Part shown: in pieces, positions 26,691 through 36,568 of the stretch
Layout of the letters: each line of letters starts with the position of its first letter
How positions within the stretch are numbered: position 1 is the stretch's first letter
Assembly (NCBI GenBank): GCA_017647225.1
Contig: JAGCLA010000046.1
Span: 100,016-164,015 of the forward strand
Source of the DNA: Bacteroidaceae bacterium
GTDB taxonomy: Bacteria; Bacteroidota; Bacteroidia; Bacteroidales; Bacteroidaceae
Reading direction: 5' to 3'
Length of the DNA: 64,000 bases
The notes under the pieces: generated by a model
What the model saw: the letters and a program-made list of their open reading frames with translations, nothing else
What the model was told of the DNA's origin: nothing
The model's database searches: none
Translations under genes and position numbers: made by a program

Positions 26691-27167
26691 ATGAAAAACA
26701 CAATAATCATAAAGAGAAACGGACTGCAACAGCAGATTGATTTAAGGAACTATTACATGGGAGAGGCGGCAAAACGGAAAGATTTGGATGCCGTCACCAT
26801 ACAAAGTGGCAAGGATGATGAAGAACTGCTTTACATGTTCATTGAAAAAGCATGTAACGAGCTTGTTACTGCTGTTGCTCTCCGTTTCCCTTATATATCA
26901 GCAGTTGTCGGCAAAGAGGATATTGAAATCGCCTTTGAAACCGACCATGACTACCCGAGCCACCTGTTACCGTTATTGCAACAGGCAATAGGCGATTCTC
27001 TTGTCAACGAGACAATAACACAATGGCTACTTCTGCGTCGCCCCGAGATGGCGCAAAGCTATATATCATTACGGGCAAGCCTATACAATAACGTACAGCA
27101 TCTTTTTGCCAAAATTTACAATAGCAGAAAAATACGTCGTCGTCCGACAGACCTCGCAGGTATATAA
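26691..27167 (+). CDS. Unknown phage-island protein, second paralogue
   Basis: 158 residues with the layout of the gene upstream (DDEELLYMFIEKACNELVTA, then ETITQWLLLRRPE and a basic end KIRRRP). The pair looks like an old duplication. Located 23 nt before terL and probably co-transcribed. No function can be read; roles in head completion or as a small terminase are possible. Confidence 0.5.
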   Translation: MKNTIIIKRNGLQQQIDLRNYYMGEAAKRKDLDAVTIQSGKDDEELLYMFIEKACNELVTAVALRFPYISAVVGKEDIEIAFETDHDYPSHLLPLLQQAIGDSLVNETITQWLLLRRPEMAQSYISLRASLYNNVQHLFAKIYNSRKIRRRPTDLAGI

Positions 27168-27190
27168 GACACAAACAATGAAGTTCGTAT

Positions 27191-29179
27191 ATGGAGAAAG
27201 AGAAAATCATAGAAAAGAACAAGGAACGGCTGAGAGAAATCTCAGCCGTTTACAATCCCATAACCGGAGAAGGCTCCACTTCCGTTCCACGCAGGTGGGC
27301 TGCAATAGAAGGTTTTCCGATAGAGAATATAAACCTGCCCACAAGCATGTACGACGAGCCTTTACTACAACAGCTTACCAAACTTGGCGTTGCACGTTAC
27401 TTACGCGACATCAAACAACAGGAGCCCAACAGCAACAATATCATAAGGCTGTGGCTTGAATTCTGTCTGTTACGTATAAGACACGATTTCGAGTATTGGG
27501 CAAGAAGCATGACAACCATTTCGGACAAAGGCAAAGGACGTGACACAGCCTTTACACTCAACCGTCCGCAACGCATATACCTCAAGGCTATGGAAAAATT
27601 ACGCCTTGAAAACAGACCTATAGACATTATACTATGCAAGGCACGACAATGGGGAGGCTCCACTCTGACCCAGCTGTATATGTTGTGGATACAGCTCGTT
27701 CACAAACATAATTGGAACAGCGTGATATGCGGTGATATCGAGAAACAGTCGTCGATTGTAGCAGGCATGCTTGCAAAAGTCATATCACGCTACCCTACAT
27801 GGGCTACAGGTGGCAAACAGCTGACAACAACACCTTATCAGGGGGCGCAGAAGACACGTGTCATAAGCTGGAGCAACAGCCGTTATTCTCTCGGTTCTTC
27901 GCAGAAGCCCGACTCGTTGCGAAGTGAAGATATAAGCATGGCACACCTCACCGAAGTAGGTTTGTGGAAAGCCACTCACGGACGCAAGCCCGAAGACCTT
28001 GTACAGTCCATATTCGGTTCAATAGCAAGTGGACCATATACAATGAAGGTTATAGAATCGACAGCAAAGGGAGTCGGGAATTTCTTTCACAGGACATGGC
28101 TCGATGCTGTCGAGAAACGCAATAACTTCACTCCCGTATTTATACCCTGGTTCAGCATAGACCTATACAGCAAGCCTATCGATGAAAAAGAGTACGGCGA
28201 GTTCATAGACAGCATGAACGAATACGAACAGGAACTCTTCAGGCTTGGTGCGACACTCGAAGCCATTGCATGGTATCGTGACAAACGACGGGAGATGCCC
28301 GATGAGTGGCGTTTGTTCTCGGAGTTCCCATCGACAGCCAATGAAGCTTTCCAAAGCACAGGACGACGTGTATTCCGCACAGCTTATGTCAATGACATCA
28401 GAAGCAACTGTGTTCCGCCATTGTTTGTCGGTGACATAGTGGAACGCAACGGCAAGAGCGAGTTCGTTCCATGTCAGCCGGGCGAAGACAAAGGCAATGA
28501 CCTGTTGCGTGTGTGGCTTATGCCGGAGAAAGGACAGCATATACGTGACAGATATATCGTTACCGTCGATGTGGGAGGAACAAGCAACAAGGCCGACTAC
28601 TCATGTATTCTTGTTGCAGACCGCATAGCAATGTCCGACGGAGGAGTCCCCGAAATTGCAGCCTGCTGGCACGGACACATCGAACATGACAAGCTTGCAT
28701 GGAAAGCGATGGAGATAGCACGCGCCTACGACAATGCGTTACTTGTAATAGAGGCAAACACTTTGGAGACAGAAGGTACAGAGGGAAACAATTTTGAGTA
28801 TATCCTCAACGAGATATCTGGCAAATACAGTAATCTCTATTGCCGTACATCGTTACAGGATGTAAAGCAAGGACGACCGCGTCGCTGGGGATTCCATACA
28901 AACAGCTCCACAAAGCCTATGGTGATAAATTTCCTTATCAAAGCATTGCGTGACGGGCTTTACATTGAACGATGTATAGAAACCACATACGAGCTGGACC
29001 TTTACGAATACAAAGAGAACGGCAAAGAGATGGGTGCCATAGAAGGCAACCACGACGACAGAGTAATGGCAACAGCCATACTTGTCTGGATTTGTTACAA
29101 CCACCCGTTGCCGAGTGTAGTCAACATCGACAACCCCAACAGACGCAAACGCAGAATCATAAGCGAAGCAAGCATATAA
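27191..29179 (+). CDS. Phage terminase large subunit
   Basis: 662 residues. The ATPase half has the TerL-type Walker A CKARQWGGST (149-158) and a Walker B-like AHLTEVGLW at about 250. The nuclease half has the RNase H-like acidic positions VDVGG, VIEANT and HDDRVMA. STAKGVGNFFHRTW and FPSTANEAFQ are other TerL blocks. This enzyme packages DNA into a procapsid through a portal. All catalytic positions look intact, which argues against a decayed gene. Ends at a 19-bp stem terminator. Confidence 0.88.
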   Translation: MEKEKIIEKNKERLREISAVYNPITGEGSTSVPRRWAAIEGFPIENINLPTSMYDEPLLQQLTKLGVARYLRDIKQQEPNSNNIIRLWLEFCLLRIRHDFEYWARSMTTISDKGKGRDTAFTLNRPQRIYLKAMEKLRLENRPIDIILCKARQWGGSTLTQLYMLWIQLVHKHNWNSVICGDIEKQSSIVAGMLAKVISRYPTWATGGKQLTTTPYQGAQKTRVISWSNSRYSLGSSQKPDSLRSEDISMAHLTEVGLWKATHGRKPEDLVQSIFGSIASGPYTMKVIESTAKGVGNFFHRTWLDAVEKRNNFTPVFIPWFSIDLYSKPIDEKEYGEFIDSMNEYEQELFRLGATLEAIAWYRDKRREMPDEWRLFSEFPSTANEAFQSTGRRVFRTAYVNDIRSNCVPPLFVGDIVERNGKSEFVPCQPGEDKGNDLLRVWLMPEKGQHIRDRYIVTVDVGGTSNKADYSCILVADRIAMSDGGVPEIAACWHGHIEHDKLAWKAMEIARAYDNALLVIEANTLETEGTEGNNFEYILNEISGKYSNLYCRTSLQDVKQGRPRRWGFHTNSSTKPMVINFLIKALRDGLYIERCIETTYELDLYEYKENGKEMGAIEGNHDDRVMATAILVWICYNHPLPSVVNIDNPNRRKRRIISEASI

Positions 29180-29220
29180 GACAAAACGGCAATGATGCGC
29201 ACATCATTGCCGTTTTGTCT
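29179..29220 (+). terminator. Terminator after terL
   Basis: Nineteen-base-pair perfect stem (29179-29197 with 29202-29220), loop CGCA, arms rich in A and T at the base. The same hairpin faces the GH35 gene that ends at 29235 on the other strand, so it can serve both. Confidence 0.9.
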
Positions 29221-29234
29221 ATTTAAGTTCCGTT

Positions 29235-31550
29235 TTATTCGTAAAGGAAGAATTGCGGACGGCCATAAAGACGGAAATCCTTTATGCAGCCGGGAAGGTC
29301 GGTATTGCGCACACAGATGCGGAAGCCCTTCACACTGCGTATATTTCCAAGGTCAACAATTACCTGATGCGGCAACTGTTTGATATCCTTTTTCCATGCA
29401 GAATGCCAATATGTCGATTCGTCACCGTCAATCATATCTTCGGCAACACCCTCGCCTACGGCTTCGGTATTCGTGTGGACAATTTTCCATTTTCCCTTAT
29501 TGATGACATCGCCATTCTCGTCAAGCAGTTCAATCTCACTTATACAAGAGTTCATTCCGTCGTATGTGCTTTGTATATCTATGCACAGGTGACGTAATGT
29601 TTTTGTTCCGTCGAACATGAATTCCTGCCAACCACTCTTTTTCTGTACCATACCTTTGAAAATTCCGTCGAACTCGTCAAGTACGGGAACACGATTATAC
29701 TCACGTGCAATGGCGAATGAATTCTTGTCGGAACCGAGAGTGTTGAGAATAGGCTTGTCAAGTCCGCGTACCGAACGCTTTCCTGTAGCTTCCATTTCAA
29801 AGACAACAATCTCGTTTTCTCCCTCCTTGATCCAAGGCGCAGGCAGGTACATTGTCTGCTGTGGTCCTATACCCCAGAACTTACCGAGTGACTTACCGTT
29901 CACCCAGACAGCACCTTTACCCCAGCCTGTCATATCGATAAATGTATCACCCACCTTGTCTATGGTAATTGTTCCACGATAGAAGCCGGGGAGATTACCC
30001 TCGTAACGTATCTTAGGGAACTTGTACTTTGTCACATCGGCACGATGCAAAGGCAAAGATGTTATTGTCCAGCCTGTCAGTTCCTTTCCTGCGAGTGTTA
30101 CGCCTTTTGTGATACCTTTCAGGTTATTGACAAGGTCTTTGCCGTAATTTACACGTCCACCGTTCTCGACAAGGATTTCAAGCACAGAGTTAGGCTCTGT
30201 CACATCGAGTTGCAGGGCGTTCTTACGGAAACGGCGGTCAAGACTGCCGACAACATTACCATTCAATACCACAACAGCGTAGTCACGCAATTCATCAACA
30301 ACAAGTTTACCCTTGACAGGCTCAGCAATAACTGTTTCATAATGGATATAGCCATAATCCTGATTCATGTCCTCCATAGTCTTTGTCTTTTCCGACTTTA
30401 CCCTATCGCCAAAAGCAATGGATAGAGGCGCCCACTCGGTAAGCTCAACTTCTGCAAAAGTGGTTGTAGGGTTGTCGGCCGGTACAGGAGGAAGTGTCAC
30501 ACCTTCGGGGAGATTCTTCTGTATCACCTCGCGGAAAGCGTGATATTTAGGATAGGCATTACCGTATTCTCCAAGCGGAGCGTCATAGTCATAGCTTGTA
30601 GGCTGTGGCTCATAAGAACCATTGTTGGTATTGGCACCGTTGGTATAATGGAAATTTGTTCCACCATGGAACATATATATGCTGACTGACACATCGTGGC
30701 TCAACATCCAGTCAAGCTGTTCGGCAGGTCGTTTGTAATCGACTGCAGAGTGAGGCAATCCCCACACGTCGAACCATGCAGGATAGAATTCTGCAACAAA
30801 ATATGGGCCACCTGGATAGAAACGGTCAATAGAGGTCATTATATCCTCGCCTACCGCACCATTCACAGTCGGCAGTATTCCCGGGATATAGCCATGAGGC
30901 ATCTGACCCGAGCCGTCGCATGTCATCAAAGGAACATTAAAACCTGCATTCTTGATCATTTCGGCAAGCTTGCCAAGATATACCTTGTCATTGCTGTATG
31001 AGCCATATTCATTCTCTACCTGCACCATAATGATATTACCGCCATTTGTTACGGTATGCGGTGCAAGTTCCTTACCGAGAGCATTCAGATAACGCTCGCA
31101 TGCTGCAAGAAACGCAGGATTGTCGCTGCGCCACACCATAGAAGTGTCCTTCTGCAACCAATAAGGATAACCGCCAAAGTCAAATTCGGCACACACGTAT
31201 GGACCAGGACGAAGAAGAACGAAGAGTCCCTCTTCCTCTGCTATTTCCACAAAGCGCGCAATGTCGGCCTGACCTTCGAAATTGAATTCACCCGGTTGCG
31301 GTTCATGGACAGCCCAAAAGACATATGCCGAAATGGTATTCAATCCCATTGCCTTTGCACGTTGCATACGGTCGCGCCAATACTCCACTGGAATACGGGG
31401 ATAGTGCATCTCGCCACATATCAGCTGTACTTTTTCACCATCGTAAAAGAATTTTCCCTCTTTTATCTCGAATGTATGAGGTTTCTTGCCACAACTTCCA
31501 AAAAGAAGAGCTAGAAGAAACAGAGGAAGTAACAAAAGACTCTTTTTCAT
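29235..31550 (-). CDS. GH35 family beta-galactosidase, lipoprotein
   Basis: 771 residues from ATG at 31550. The lipobox LLFGSC marks an outer-membrane lipoprotein. The GH35 barrel shows GEMHYPRIP, VFWAVHEPQPG, RPGPYVCAE, the acid/base Glu in QVENEYGSY and the nucleophile Glu in VAEFYPAWF. Jelly-roll domains follow, and the last 130 residues are a discoidin-like (F5/8 type C) binding domain with DLGNIRSVKGF. It would remove terminal beta-galactose from host or plant glycans at the cell surface. No SusC/SusD pair is next to it. Confidence 0.92.
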   Translation of the reverse strand: MKKSLLLLPLFLLALLFGSCGKKPHTFEIKEGKFFYDGEKVQLICGEMHYPRIPVEYWRDRMQRAKAMGLNTISAYVFWAVHEPQPGEFNFEGQADIARFVEIAEEEGLFVLLRPGPYVCAEFDFGGYPYWLQKDTSMVWRSDNPAFLAACERYLNALGKELAPHTVTNGGNIIMVQVENEYGSYSNDKVYLGKLAEMIKNAGFNVPLMTCDGSGQMPHGYIPGILPTVNGAVGEDIMTSIDRFYPGGPYFVAEFYPAWFDVWGLPHSAVDYKRPAEQLDWMLSHDVSVSIYMFHGGTNFHYTNGANTNNGSYEPQPTSYDYDAPLGEYGNAYPKYHAFREVIQKNLPEGVTLPPVPADNPTTTFAEVELTEWAPLSIAFGDRVKSEKTKTMEDMNQDYGYIHYETVIAEPVKGKLVVDELRDYAVVVLNGNVVGSLDRRFRKNALQLDVTEPNSVLEILVENGGRVNYGKDLVNNLKGITKGVTLAGKELTGWTITSLPLHRADVTKYKFPKIRYEGNLPGFYRGTITIDKVGDTFIDMTGWGKGAVWVNGKSLGKFWGIGPQQTMYLPAPWIKEGENEIVVFEMEATGKRSVRGLDKPILNTLGSDKNSFAIAREYNRVPVLDEFDGIFKGMVQKKSGWQEFMFDGTKTLRHLCIDIQSTYDGMNSCISEIELLDENGDVINKGKWKIVHTNTEAVGEGVAEDMIDGDESTYWHSAWKKDIKQLPHQVIVDLGNIRSVKGFRICVRNTDLPGCIKDFRLYGRPQFFLYE

Positions 31551-31577
31551 AGCAAGTTTTTTAGTTCTTATAAAATT

Positions 31578-31618
31578 ATAGGGACAGGAGTTTAGCAAAA
31601 CTAAATGCCTGTCCCTAT
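31578..31618 (-). terminator. trpS terminator
   Basis: Arms ATAGGGACAGG (31578-31588) and CCTGTCCCTAT (31608-31618), just past the trpS stop on the minus strand. Confidence 0.8.
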
Positions 31619-31637
31619 GATTATGCATTAATAGGCG

Positions 31638-32729
31638 TTAGCCCTTTTGTGAGTATTTCTCAGCCTGAGCAGCAATCAGTTCAGCGTCCTCGAAATAGTT
31701 GATTTTCATTGCACGACGAACATCGGCAAGAGTATCCGCAGCAACCGCACGCGCATTGTCACATCCCTGCTTCAAGATAGCGTAAACCTCATGGATTTTA
31801 CCCTCCCACTCCTTGCGTCGTGCACGTATAGGTGCAAGCTCCTCTTCAAGAATGGCAATGAGGAATCTTTTAACCTTCACATCGCCAAGACCACCACGAC
31901 GGTAGTGTGCCTTCAGTTCGTCAAGGTTAGGATATTCAGGAAGATATTTTTCGAAATGTTCGGGACGGCAGAATGCGTCGAGATAGGTAAACACGGTATT
32001 TCCCTCCACCTTACCTGGGTCCTGAACACGAAGATGGTCAGGGTCGGTATACATACCCATTACATGCTGACGTAGTTCCTCGGCTGTATCGGAAAGATAG
32101 ATGCAGTTTCCAAGCGACTTACTCATCTTTGCTTTTCCGTCTGTACCCGGAAGACGAAGACACGCAGCATTGTCGGGAAGGAGAATTTCCGGCTCAACAA
32201 GTGTTTCGCCATATATACCGTTGAAACGACGTGCAATCTCACGTGCCTGCTCAATCATAGGCTGCTGGTCTTCACCTGCAGGCACTGTAGTAGCACGGAA
32301 TGCTGTTATATCCGATGCCTGGCTGATTGGATAGGTAAAGAAACCAACAGGAATACTTGTTTCGAAGTTACGCATCTGTATCTCTGTTTTCACAGTAGGG
32401 TTACGTTGCAGACGCGACACTGTCACAAGGTTCATGTAATAGAATGCAAGCTCACAAAGTTCGGCAACCTGTGATTGTATGAATATGGTACACTTTGAAG
32501 GGTCAATGCCTACTGAAAGATAATCAAGGGCAACCTCGATAATGTTCTGACGTACCTTTTCGGGGTTGTCGGCGTTGTCGGTCAAAGCCTGTGCATCGGC
32601 AATCATGATGAATATCTTGTCGTAAAGGCCTGAATTCTGCAATTCGACACGACGACGCAATGAACCGACATAGTGTCCCAAATGAAGACGACCGGTAGGA
32701 CGGTCACCTGTTAGTATTATTTTGCTCAT
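31638..32729 (-). CDS. trpS: Tryptophan-tRNA ligase
   Basis: 363 residues, class I synthetase of normal length. The HIGH-type signature is [13 protein letters not shown] (residues 11-23) and the KMSKS loop is [27 protein letters not shown] is the typical region before it. It charges tRNA-Trp in the cytoplasm. It is monocistronic, with its own terminator; the leader from rmuC is about 60 nt. Confidence 0.97.
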   Translation of the reverse strand: MSKIILTGDRPTGRLHLGHYVGSLRRRVELQNSGLYDKIFIMIADAQALTDNADNPEKVRQNIIEVALDYLSVGIDPSKCTIFIQSQVAELCELAFYYMNLVTVSRLQRNPTVKTEIQMRNFETSIPVGFFTYPISQASDITAFRATTVPAGEDQQPMIEQAREIARRFNGIYGETLVEPEILLPDNAACLRLPGTDGKAKMSKSLGNCIYLSDTAEELRQHVMGMYTDPDHLRVQDPGKVEGNTVFTYLDAFCRPEHFEKYLPEYPNLDELKAHYRRGGLGDVKVKRFLIAILEEELAPIRARRKEWEGKIHEVYAILKQGCDNARAVAADTLADVRRAMKINYFEDAELIAAQAEKYSQKG

Positions 32730-32789
32730 AATGTTTTGTTTTTCCTGATTGATTATTGTTGCGCGAAGTTACAAATAAAATTTGTAATA

Positions 32790-34139
32790 TCATCTGCTCT
32801 CTATAAAATTATCATGTATCTGTTTGGGAGTTGTCAACAACCCCTGTTGTTTCAGTTCGTCAAGTTTCTTTGCGATACTGCCGTTGCCTGTCTTAAGTTG
32901 CTTGAAAGCATCGTTATATGCCTCGTGCGCCTTGTCGAGAGAAGTTTCTATCTTGCGGAAATTGTCGGTAAAATTCACGAATTTGTCATAAAGGGAATTT
33001 GCCGTATCGACAATTTTCTGCACATCGCGCTGCTGACGTTCACGGGTCCAGAGAGAGTTCACGACAAACAGCGTCGAGATGAGATTTGATGGCGAGATAA
33101 GCACGATTCCTTTCTTGTAGGCATAGTTCCACAATCCGTTGTCGGCCTCCATAGCCATAAAGTACGAAGGCTCATTGGGTATGAACAACATTACATAATC
33201 AAGTGAATTGATGTTGTATTTGTCGTAACGTTTTCCGGCAAGTTCATCGATGTGTCTGCGCACACTTGCCACATGCTCCTTAAGAGCAATGGCGCGGGCC
33301 GTATCATCTTCTGCCGAGAGGTATGACATATATGCCGTAAGCGACACCTTGGAGTCGATTATGATATCGCGCTTACCGGGGAAATGCACTATGACATCAG
33401 GTTTCATCTTACGTTGCGTATCGTCATTTATAGCCACGCTACCCTTTTCGTCACGCAACACAACCTGATGCTCCCATTGTTCGCCCTCTATAAGTCCCGA
33501 ATTTTCGAGTATCTGTTCAAGAATCGTTTCACCCCAATCACCCTGGAATTTATTGTTATTGGTTCCGGCTATGGCATTGGTAAGATTTACAGCATCGCGG
33601 CTTATGCGCTGGTTTGCTTCGACAAGACTCTTTATATTCTCCTGCAACGAGAAACGTTGACGGCTCTCCTCGCCATAGATATTCTCCACCTTTTCGCGGA
33701 ATTGTTTGAGGTCGTTGTTGAACGGTGTAAGGATATTTGACAATTTTTCCTGTGACTGACGGCTCAATATTTCGCTATTCCTTTCAAGCGCTTCACCTGC
33801 CATATCCTTAAACTCCTTTCTCATCTGCTCCATTGTGGCATTGAACTGTTCCTTTTGTGCTTCAAGACGTTCTTCAAGCACTCTGTTTTCGCTTTCAAGA
33901 GCCGCAATACGCGCAAATTGTTCCTCTCGCAACGCCATTATTGCGACCATTTCATCATCTTTCTTAGCTATTTTTTCATTAAGACTCTGATTTGTTGCCT
34001 GTAAAAAATTATTCTCCTTTTCACACGCCGACAACTTTCCATAAAGACGTACGAACAGGACTGTCAAAACCACTAATGACAGCAAAAGAACCGATAGAAT
34101 AACAGATAGTAGTATTGTCATAAATATAGTGTTTTTCAA
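32790..34139 (-). CDS. rmuC: DNA recombination protein RmuC
   Basis: 449 residues. An N-terminal membrane helix (about 5-30) is followed by a long coiled coil (about 35-190) and the RmuC nuclease-like domain (GDWGETILEQILENSG, KPDVIVHFPGKRDIIIDSKV, DYVMLFIPNEPSYFMA). The DSK and acidic residues fit the PD-(D/E)XK fold proposed for the family. It is thought to limit recombination at inverted repeats. A long tail helix closes the protein. Convergent neighbours are separate. Confidence 0.93.
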   Translation of the reverse strand: MKNTIFMTILLSVILSVLLLSLVVLTVLFVRLYGKLSACEKENNFLQATNQSLNEKIAKKDDEMVAIMALREEQFARIAALESENRVLEERLEAQKEQFNATMEQMRKEFKDMAGEALERNSEILSRQSQEKLSNILTPFNNDLKQFREKVENIYGEESRQRFSLQENIKSLVEANQRISRDAVNLTNAIAGTNNNKFQGDWGETILEQILENSGLIEGEQWEHQVVLRDEKGSVAINDDTQRKMKPDVIVHFPGKRDIIIDSKVSLTAYMSYLSAEDDTARAIALKEHVASVRRHIDELAGKRYDKYNINSLDYVMLFIPNEPSYFMAMEADNGLWNYAYKKGIVLISPSNLISTLFVVNSLWTRERQQRDVQKIVDTANSLYDKFVNFTDNFRKIETSLDKAHEAYNDAFKQLKTGNGSIAKKLDELKQQGLLTTPKQIHDNFIESR

Positions 34140-34156
34140 TTATAATCGTCGCTCCC

Positions 34157-34366
34157 CTATTTGCAGAATTGCCGATAAAGAGATATCAATGGCGAGAGAT
34201 AATGCATAAAGCAGCCCAACAAGGCCTTCGGCATCAAAGACTCGAAAAATAGAGTTCCATGCAAAGAAAAATCTTTCTTCAACTCCTTTATTGCTTTGCA
34301 GTTCTCACATTGCGCCCTCTGCAGTTCATCATACGATGCAATTTTACGGTAATCACTCCTTTTCAT
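34157..34366 (-). CDS. Small hypothetical protein
   Basis: 69 residues from ATG at 34366, overlapping the stop of the upstream membrane-protein gene by 14 nt. Charged first half with two cysteines (CENCKAIKELKKDF), hydrophobic second half. No family recognised. The overlap shows it is the third gene of a small operon with the two upstream proteins. Confidence 0.5.
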   Translation of the reverse strand: MKRSDYRKIASYDELQRAQCENCKAIKELKKDFSLHGTLFFESLMPKALLGCFMHYLSPLISLYRQFCK

Positions 34367-34706
34367 TCTCCTTTGCAAACATTATTCTACAAAACCTCCT
34401 TACTGCCCTATTGACAAAAAGCCTCTTCTTGAGCAGATATACCAACAAAGCCATGAATACCAGCAACAGAACCGCAAATGAAAGAGCTACGGCAAACCCG
34501 GTCACCGGAACAAGCAATGCCACCATAACCACAAGCATGAATATGAAAGCAAGAAACAGGAGCATGAATATCACAAACCCACATGCGACATCACCATACA
34601 ATAGCGAAACGGCATCGATAACAGAAAGCTTGTAACCATCAATGCTCCTTTTCACATATTCATCAGCATCGTTATAAAGAGTTTCAAAATTCTCCCTGAT
34701 GCTCAT
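34353..34706 (-). CDS. Holin-X/DUF1469-type membrane protein
   Basis: 117 residues from ATG at 34706. Short cytoplasmic N terminus (SIRENFETLYNDADEYV), two long hydrophobic helices (FVIFMLLFLAFIFMLV; AVALSFAVLLLVFMALL) and a basic tail. This is the profile of the actinobacterial holin-X/DUF1469 group, which is common in chromosomes and is not proof of a phage. Second gene of a three-gene operon with a YtxH-like protein. Confidence 0.7.
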   Translation of the reverse strand: MSIRENFETLYNDADEYVKRSIDGYKLSVIDAVSLLYGDVACGFVIFMLLFLAFIFMLVVMVALLVPVTGFAVALSFAVLLLVFMALLVYLLKKRLFVNRAVRRFCRIMFAKENEKE

Positions 34707-34710
34707 AGTG

Positions 34711-34914
34711 CTACTCTTCAACAGTTACACTGACGTTTTCTCCACAACGGCAATTATCACCGCACATAGCCTCATCGACATGCTTTTTCATGTCACCAAG
34801 TTTCTCTTTGATATCAGCACGCAACTCCACTCCTTTCTTTGGGGCGAACAACAACGCAATGATACCGCCTGCCAAAACTCCTCCGGCAAAAGCCACAACA
34901 TTACAAATTCTCAT
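34711..34914 (-). CDS. YtxH-domain protein
   Basis: 67 residues. One N-terminal helix (VVAFAGGVLAGGIIALLFAP) followed by the YtxH signature APKKGVELR and an amphipathic helix; the tail has three cysteines (MCGDNCRCGE). YtxH proteins are small envelope/stress-associated proteins of unknown biochemical role. The next gene starts 5 nt after it. Confidence 0.75.
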   Translation of the reverse strand: MRICNVVAFAGGVLAGGIIALLFAPKKGVELRADIKEKLGDMKKHVDEAMCGDNCRCGENVSVTVEE

Positions 34915-35135
34915 AACTCCAACATTTTAATAGGTTAACAAATGCCGGAACCTTAACCATGAGATTTCTCTACGCGAAGTTAGCTTCTTGAACACCAAAA
35001 ATCAATAATCACGCCCATTTTTATTCCAAAAATAAAAATTAAAGACTCAATTTTAGTGTATAAACCCAAAATGCACTACCTTTATAGCGTAAAGCCATTA
35101 CATGGCGGTCCGGTTAAACTTAAAACAAACTGTAA
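34915..35135. other. Divergent intergenic region
   Basis: 221 nt between the YtxH operon and the RsiV-like gene. TACCTTTA near 35079 resembles a -7 box for the rightward operon. Nothing else stands out. Confidence 0.4.
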
Positions 35136-35948
35136 ATGAAAAAGTGCGCTGAAATCCTATTTTATTCTTTGGCAATCATTCTTTTTGCGTGCTGTGGCAA
35201 CAACGCAAAAAAAGATAAAGAAACGGTAAGCGACAACGACATTACCATAACCCCATTCGAATATCACGAAACATTCAAACTCAACGAAAACGCAATCGAA
35301 TCTCCTACTTTAGAATTCGACATGTCGTTATCACTTATAGAGTCTTGTGACCCTGTTGTTTCAGAAAACATAAACCAGGCCATAGCATATACCCTGTTCG
35401 AGATACACGACAAATCGGTCAAAGATGCTTGCGAAAAGTTTGTCGAACTACGCAAAAGAGAGTACATGGAGCTGCAGCCGGAGTTTATCGACATCAAGAA
35501 CAACGACATGCCGGCAGTCTGGTTCTACAACTACTACATAGCCAACAGCGAAGTCGAAAGAGGATACAACGGAGTTCTAAACTACATCATAATGTGGGAA
35601 GAATTTACAGGAGGAGCACACCCCAACAGCTATTACACAGTTCTTAACTTCAACCCCGGAACAGGAGAAGAAATTATCCTGAGCGACATTTTGAAAGAGA
35701 ATTACGAAGAGCCATTGACAGACATGCTCATAAACAACCTTGCAAAACAGCTTGAGGTTACAAATGTCGACGGCATAAAGGAGAAAGGTTATCTATATCA
35801 GGATACAGAGATGTTCATATCGAACAATTTCATTCTCGACAACGATAAAATAGTTTTCATATACAACAAATACGAAATAGCCCCTTATGCTTTAGGGGAC
35901 ATAATGATTGAAGTAACATACAACGAACTTAAAGACTTGATGAAATAA
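35136..35948 (+). CDS. DUF3298/RsiV-like lipoprotein
   Basis: 270 residues. Signal peptide with lipobox LFACC, then a linker and a DUF4163/DUF3298 region: GGAHPNSYYTVLNF, GEEIILSDIL and FIYNKYEIAPYALGD are the typical blocks, shared with the extracytoplasmic domain of RsiV and lysozyme-binding proteins. Ligand unknown. Its stop overlaps the rsmG start (TAATG), so expression is coupled to a ribosome-modifying enzyme. Confidence 0.8.
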   Translation: MKKCAEILFYSLAIILFACCGNNAKKDKETVSDNDITITPFEYHETFKLNENAIESPTLEFDMSLSLIESCDPVVSENINQAIAYTLFEIHDKSVKDACEKFVELRKREYMELQPEFIDIKNNDMPAVWFYNYYIANSEVERGYNGVLNYIIMWEEFTGGAHPNSYYTVLNFNPGTGEEIILSDILKENYEEPLTDMLINNLAKQLEVTNVDGIKEKGYLYQDTEMFISNNFILDNDKIVFIYNKYEIAPYALGDIMIEVTYNELKDLMK

Positions 35949-36568
35949 TGGAAAACATAAAGAAATACTTTCCCGGAATCAGCGAGAAGCAGGAAGAGCA
36001 GTTTGCAGCGCTTTACGACCTGTACTACGATTGGAACAGCAAAATCAATGTCATCTCACGCAAGGATATTGAGAATTTATACCTGCATCATGTGCTGCAC
36101 TCCCTTGCCATTGCCAAATATATAACATTCAAGCCCGGCACAAAGATAATGGACATGGGATGCGGTGGCGGTTTTCCCGGCATACCCCTTGCCATAATGT
36201 TTCCAGAGGTTGATTTCCACCTTGTTGACAGCATCGGCAAGAAAGTGCGTGTTGCAGCAGAGATAGCACAAAGCATAGGAGTGACAAATGTGAAGACAAG
36301 CCATAGCCGCGCCGAGGATATAAAGGATAAATACAGCTTTGTCGTAAGCCGCGCAGTAATGCAGCTCCCCGACCTTGTCAAGATTTGTCGTAAGAACATT
36401 GCCAAGGAGCAGAATAATGTACTACCCAACGGCATTATATGCCTGAAAGGTGGTGACATGAGTGCCGAGACACGTCCTTTCAAGAATTGTTGCGAGGTCA
36501 TAGACCTTGACAACTGGTTCAGTGAAGAGTATTTCAAGGACAAGAAAGTTGTTTACGTACAGATTTAA
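35948..36568 (+). CDS. rsmG: 16S rRNA m7G527 methyltransferase
   Basis: 206 residues. SAM-binding motif I MDMGCGGGFPGIPLA at about 65-80 and FHLVDSIGKKVR identify the GidB/RsmG family, which methylates G527 of 16S rRNA. The N-terminal part, with YLHHVLHSLA, is also typical. Overlaps both neighbours by TAATG, forming a three-gene operon. Confidence 0.94.
   Translation: MENIKKYFPGISEKQEEQFAALYDLYYDWNSKINVISRKDIENLYLHHVLHSLAIAKYITFKPGTKIMDMGCGGGFPGIPLAIMFPEVDFHLVDSIGKKVRVAAEIAQSIGVTNVKTSHSRAEDIKDKYSFVVSRAVMQLPDLVKICRKNIAKEQNNVLPNGIICLKGGDMSAETRPFKNCCEVIDLDNWFSEEYFKDKKVVYVQI

Larger units (their letters stand above)
18225..29220. mobile_element. Compact phage-like island
   Basis: Bounded by a terminator hairpin on each side. 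Seven minus-strand genes (18260-25552: large structural protein, spanin-like, holin-like, adaptor-like, small structural, capsid-like, scaffold-like) diverge from four plus-strand genes (25724-29179: three small unknown proteins and the terminase large subunit). GC content matches the host. No portal, protease, integrase, repressor, replication, tape-measure, fibre or endolysin gene was recognised, and no flanking attachment repeats were seen. Confidence 0.75.

Noticed and set aside
34353-34706. A holin-X-type protein might mark a second prophage
   Set aside because: It is in a small operon with a YtxH protein among housekeeping genes, and this group is common in chromosomes outside phages.
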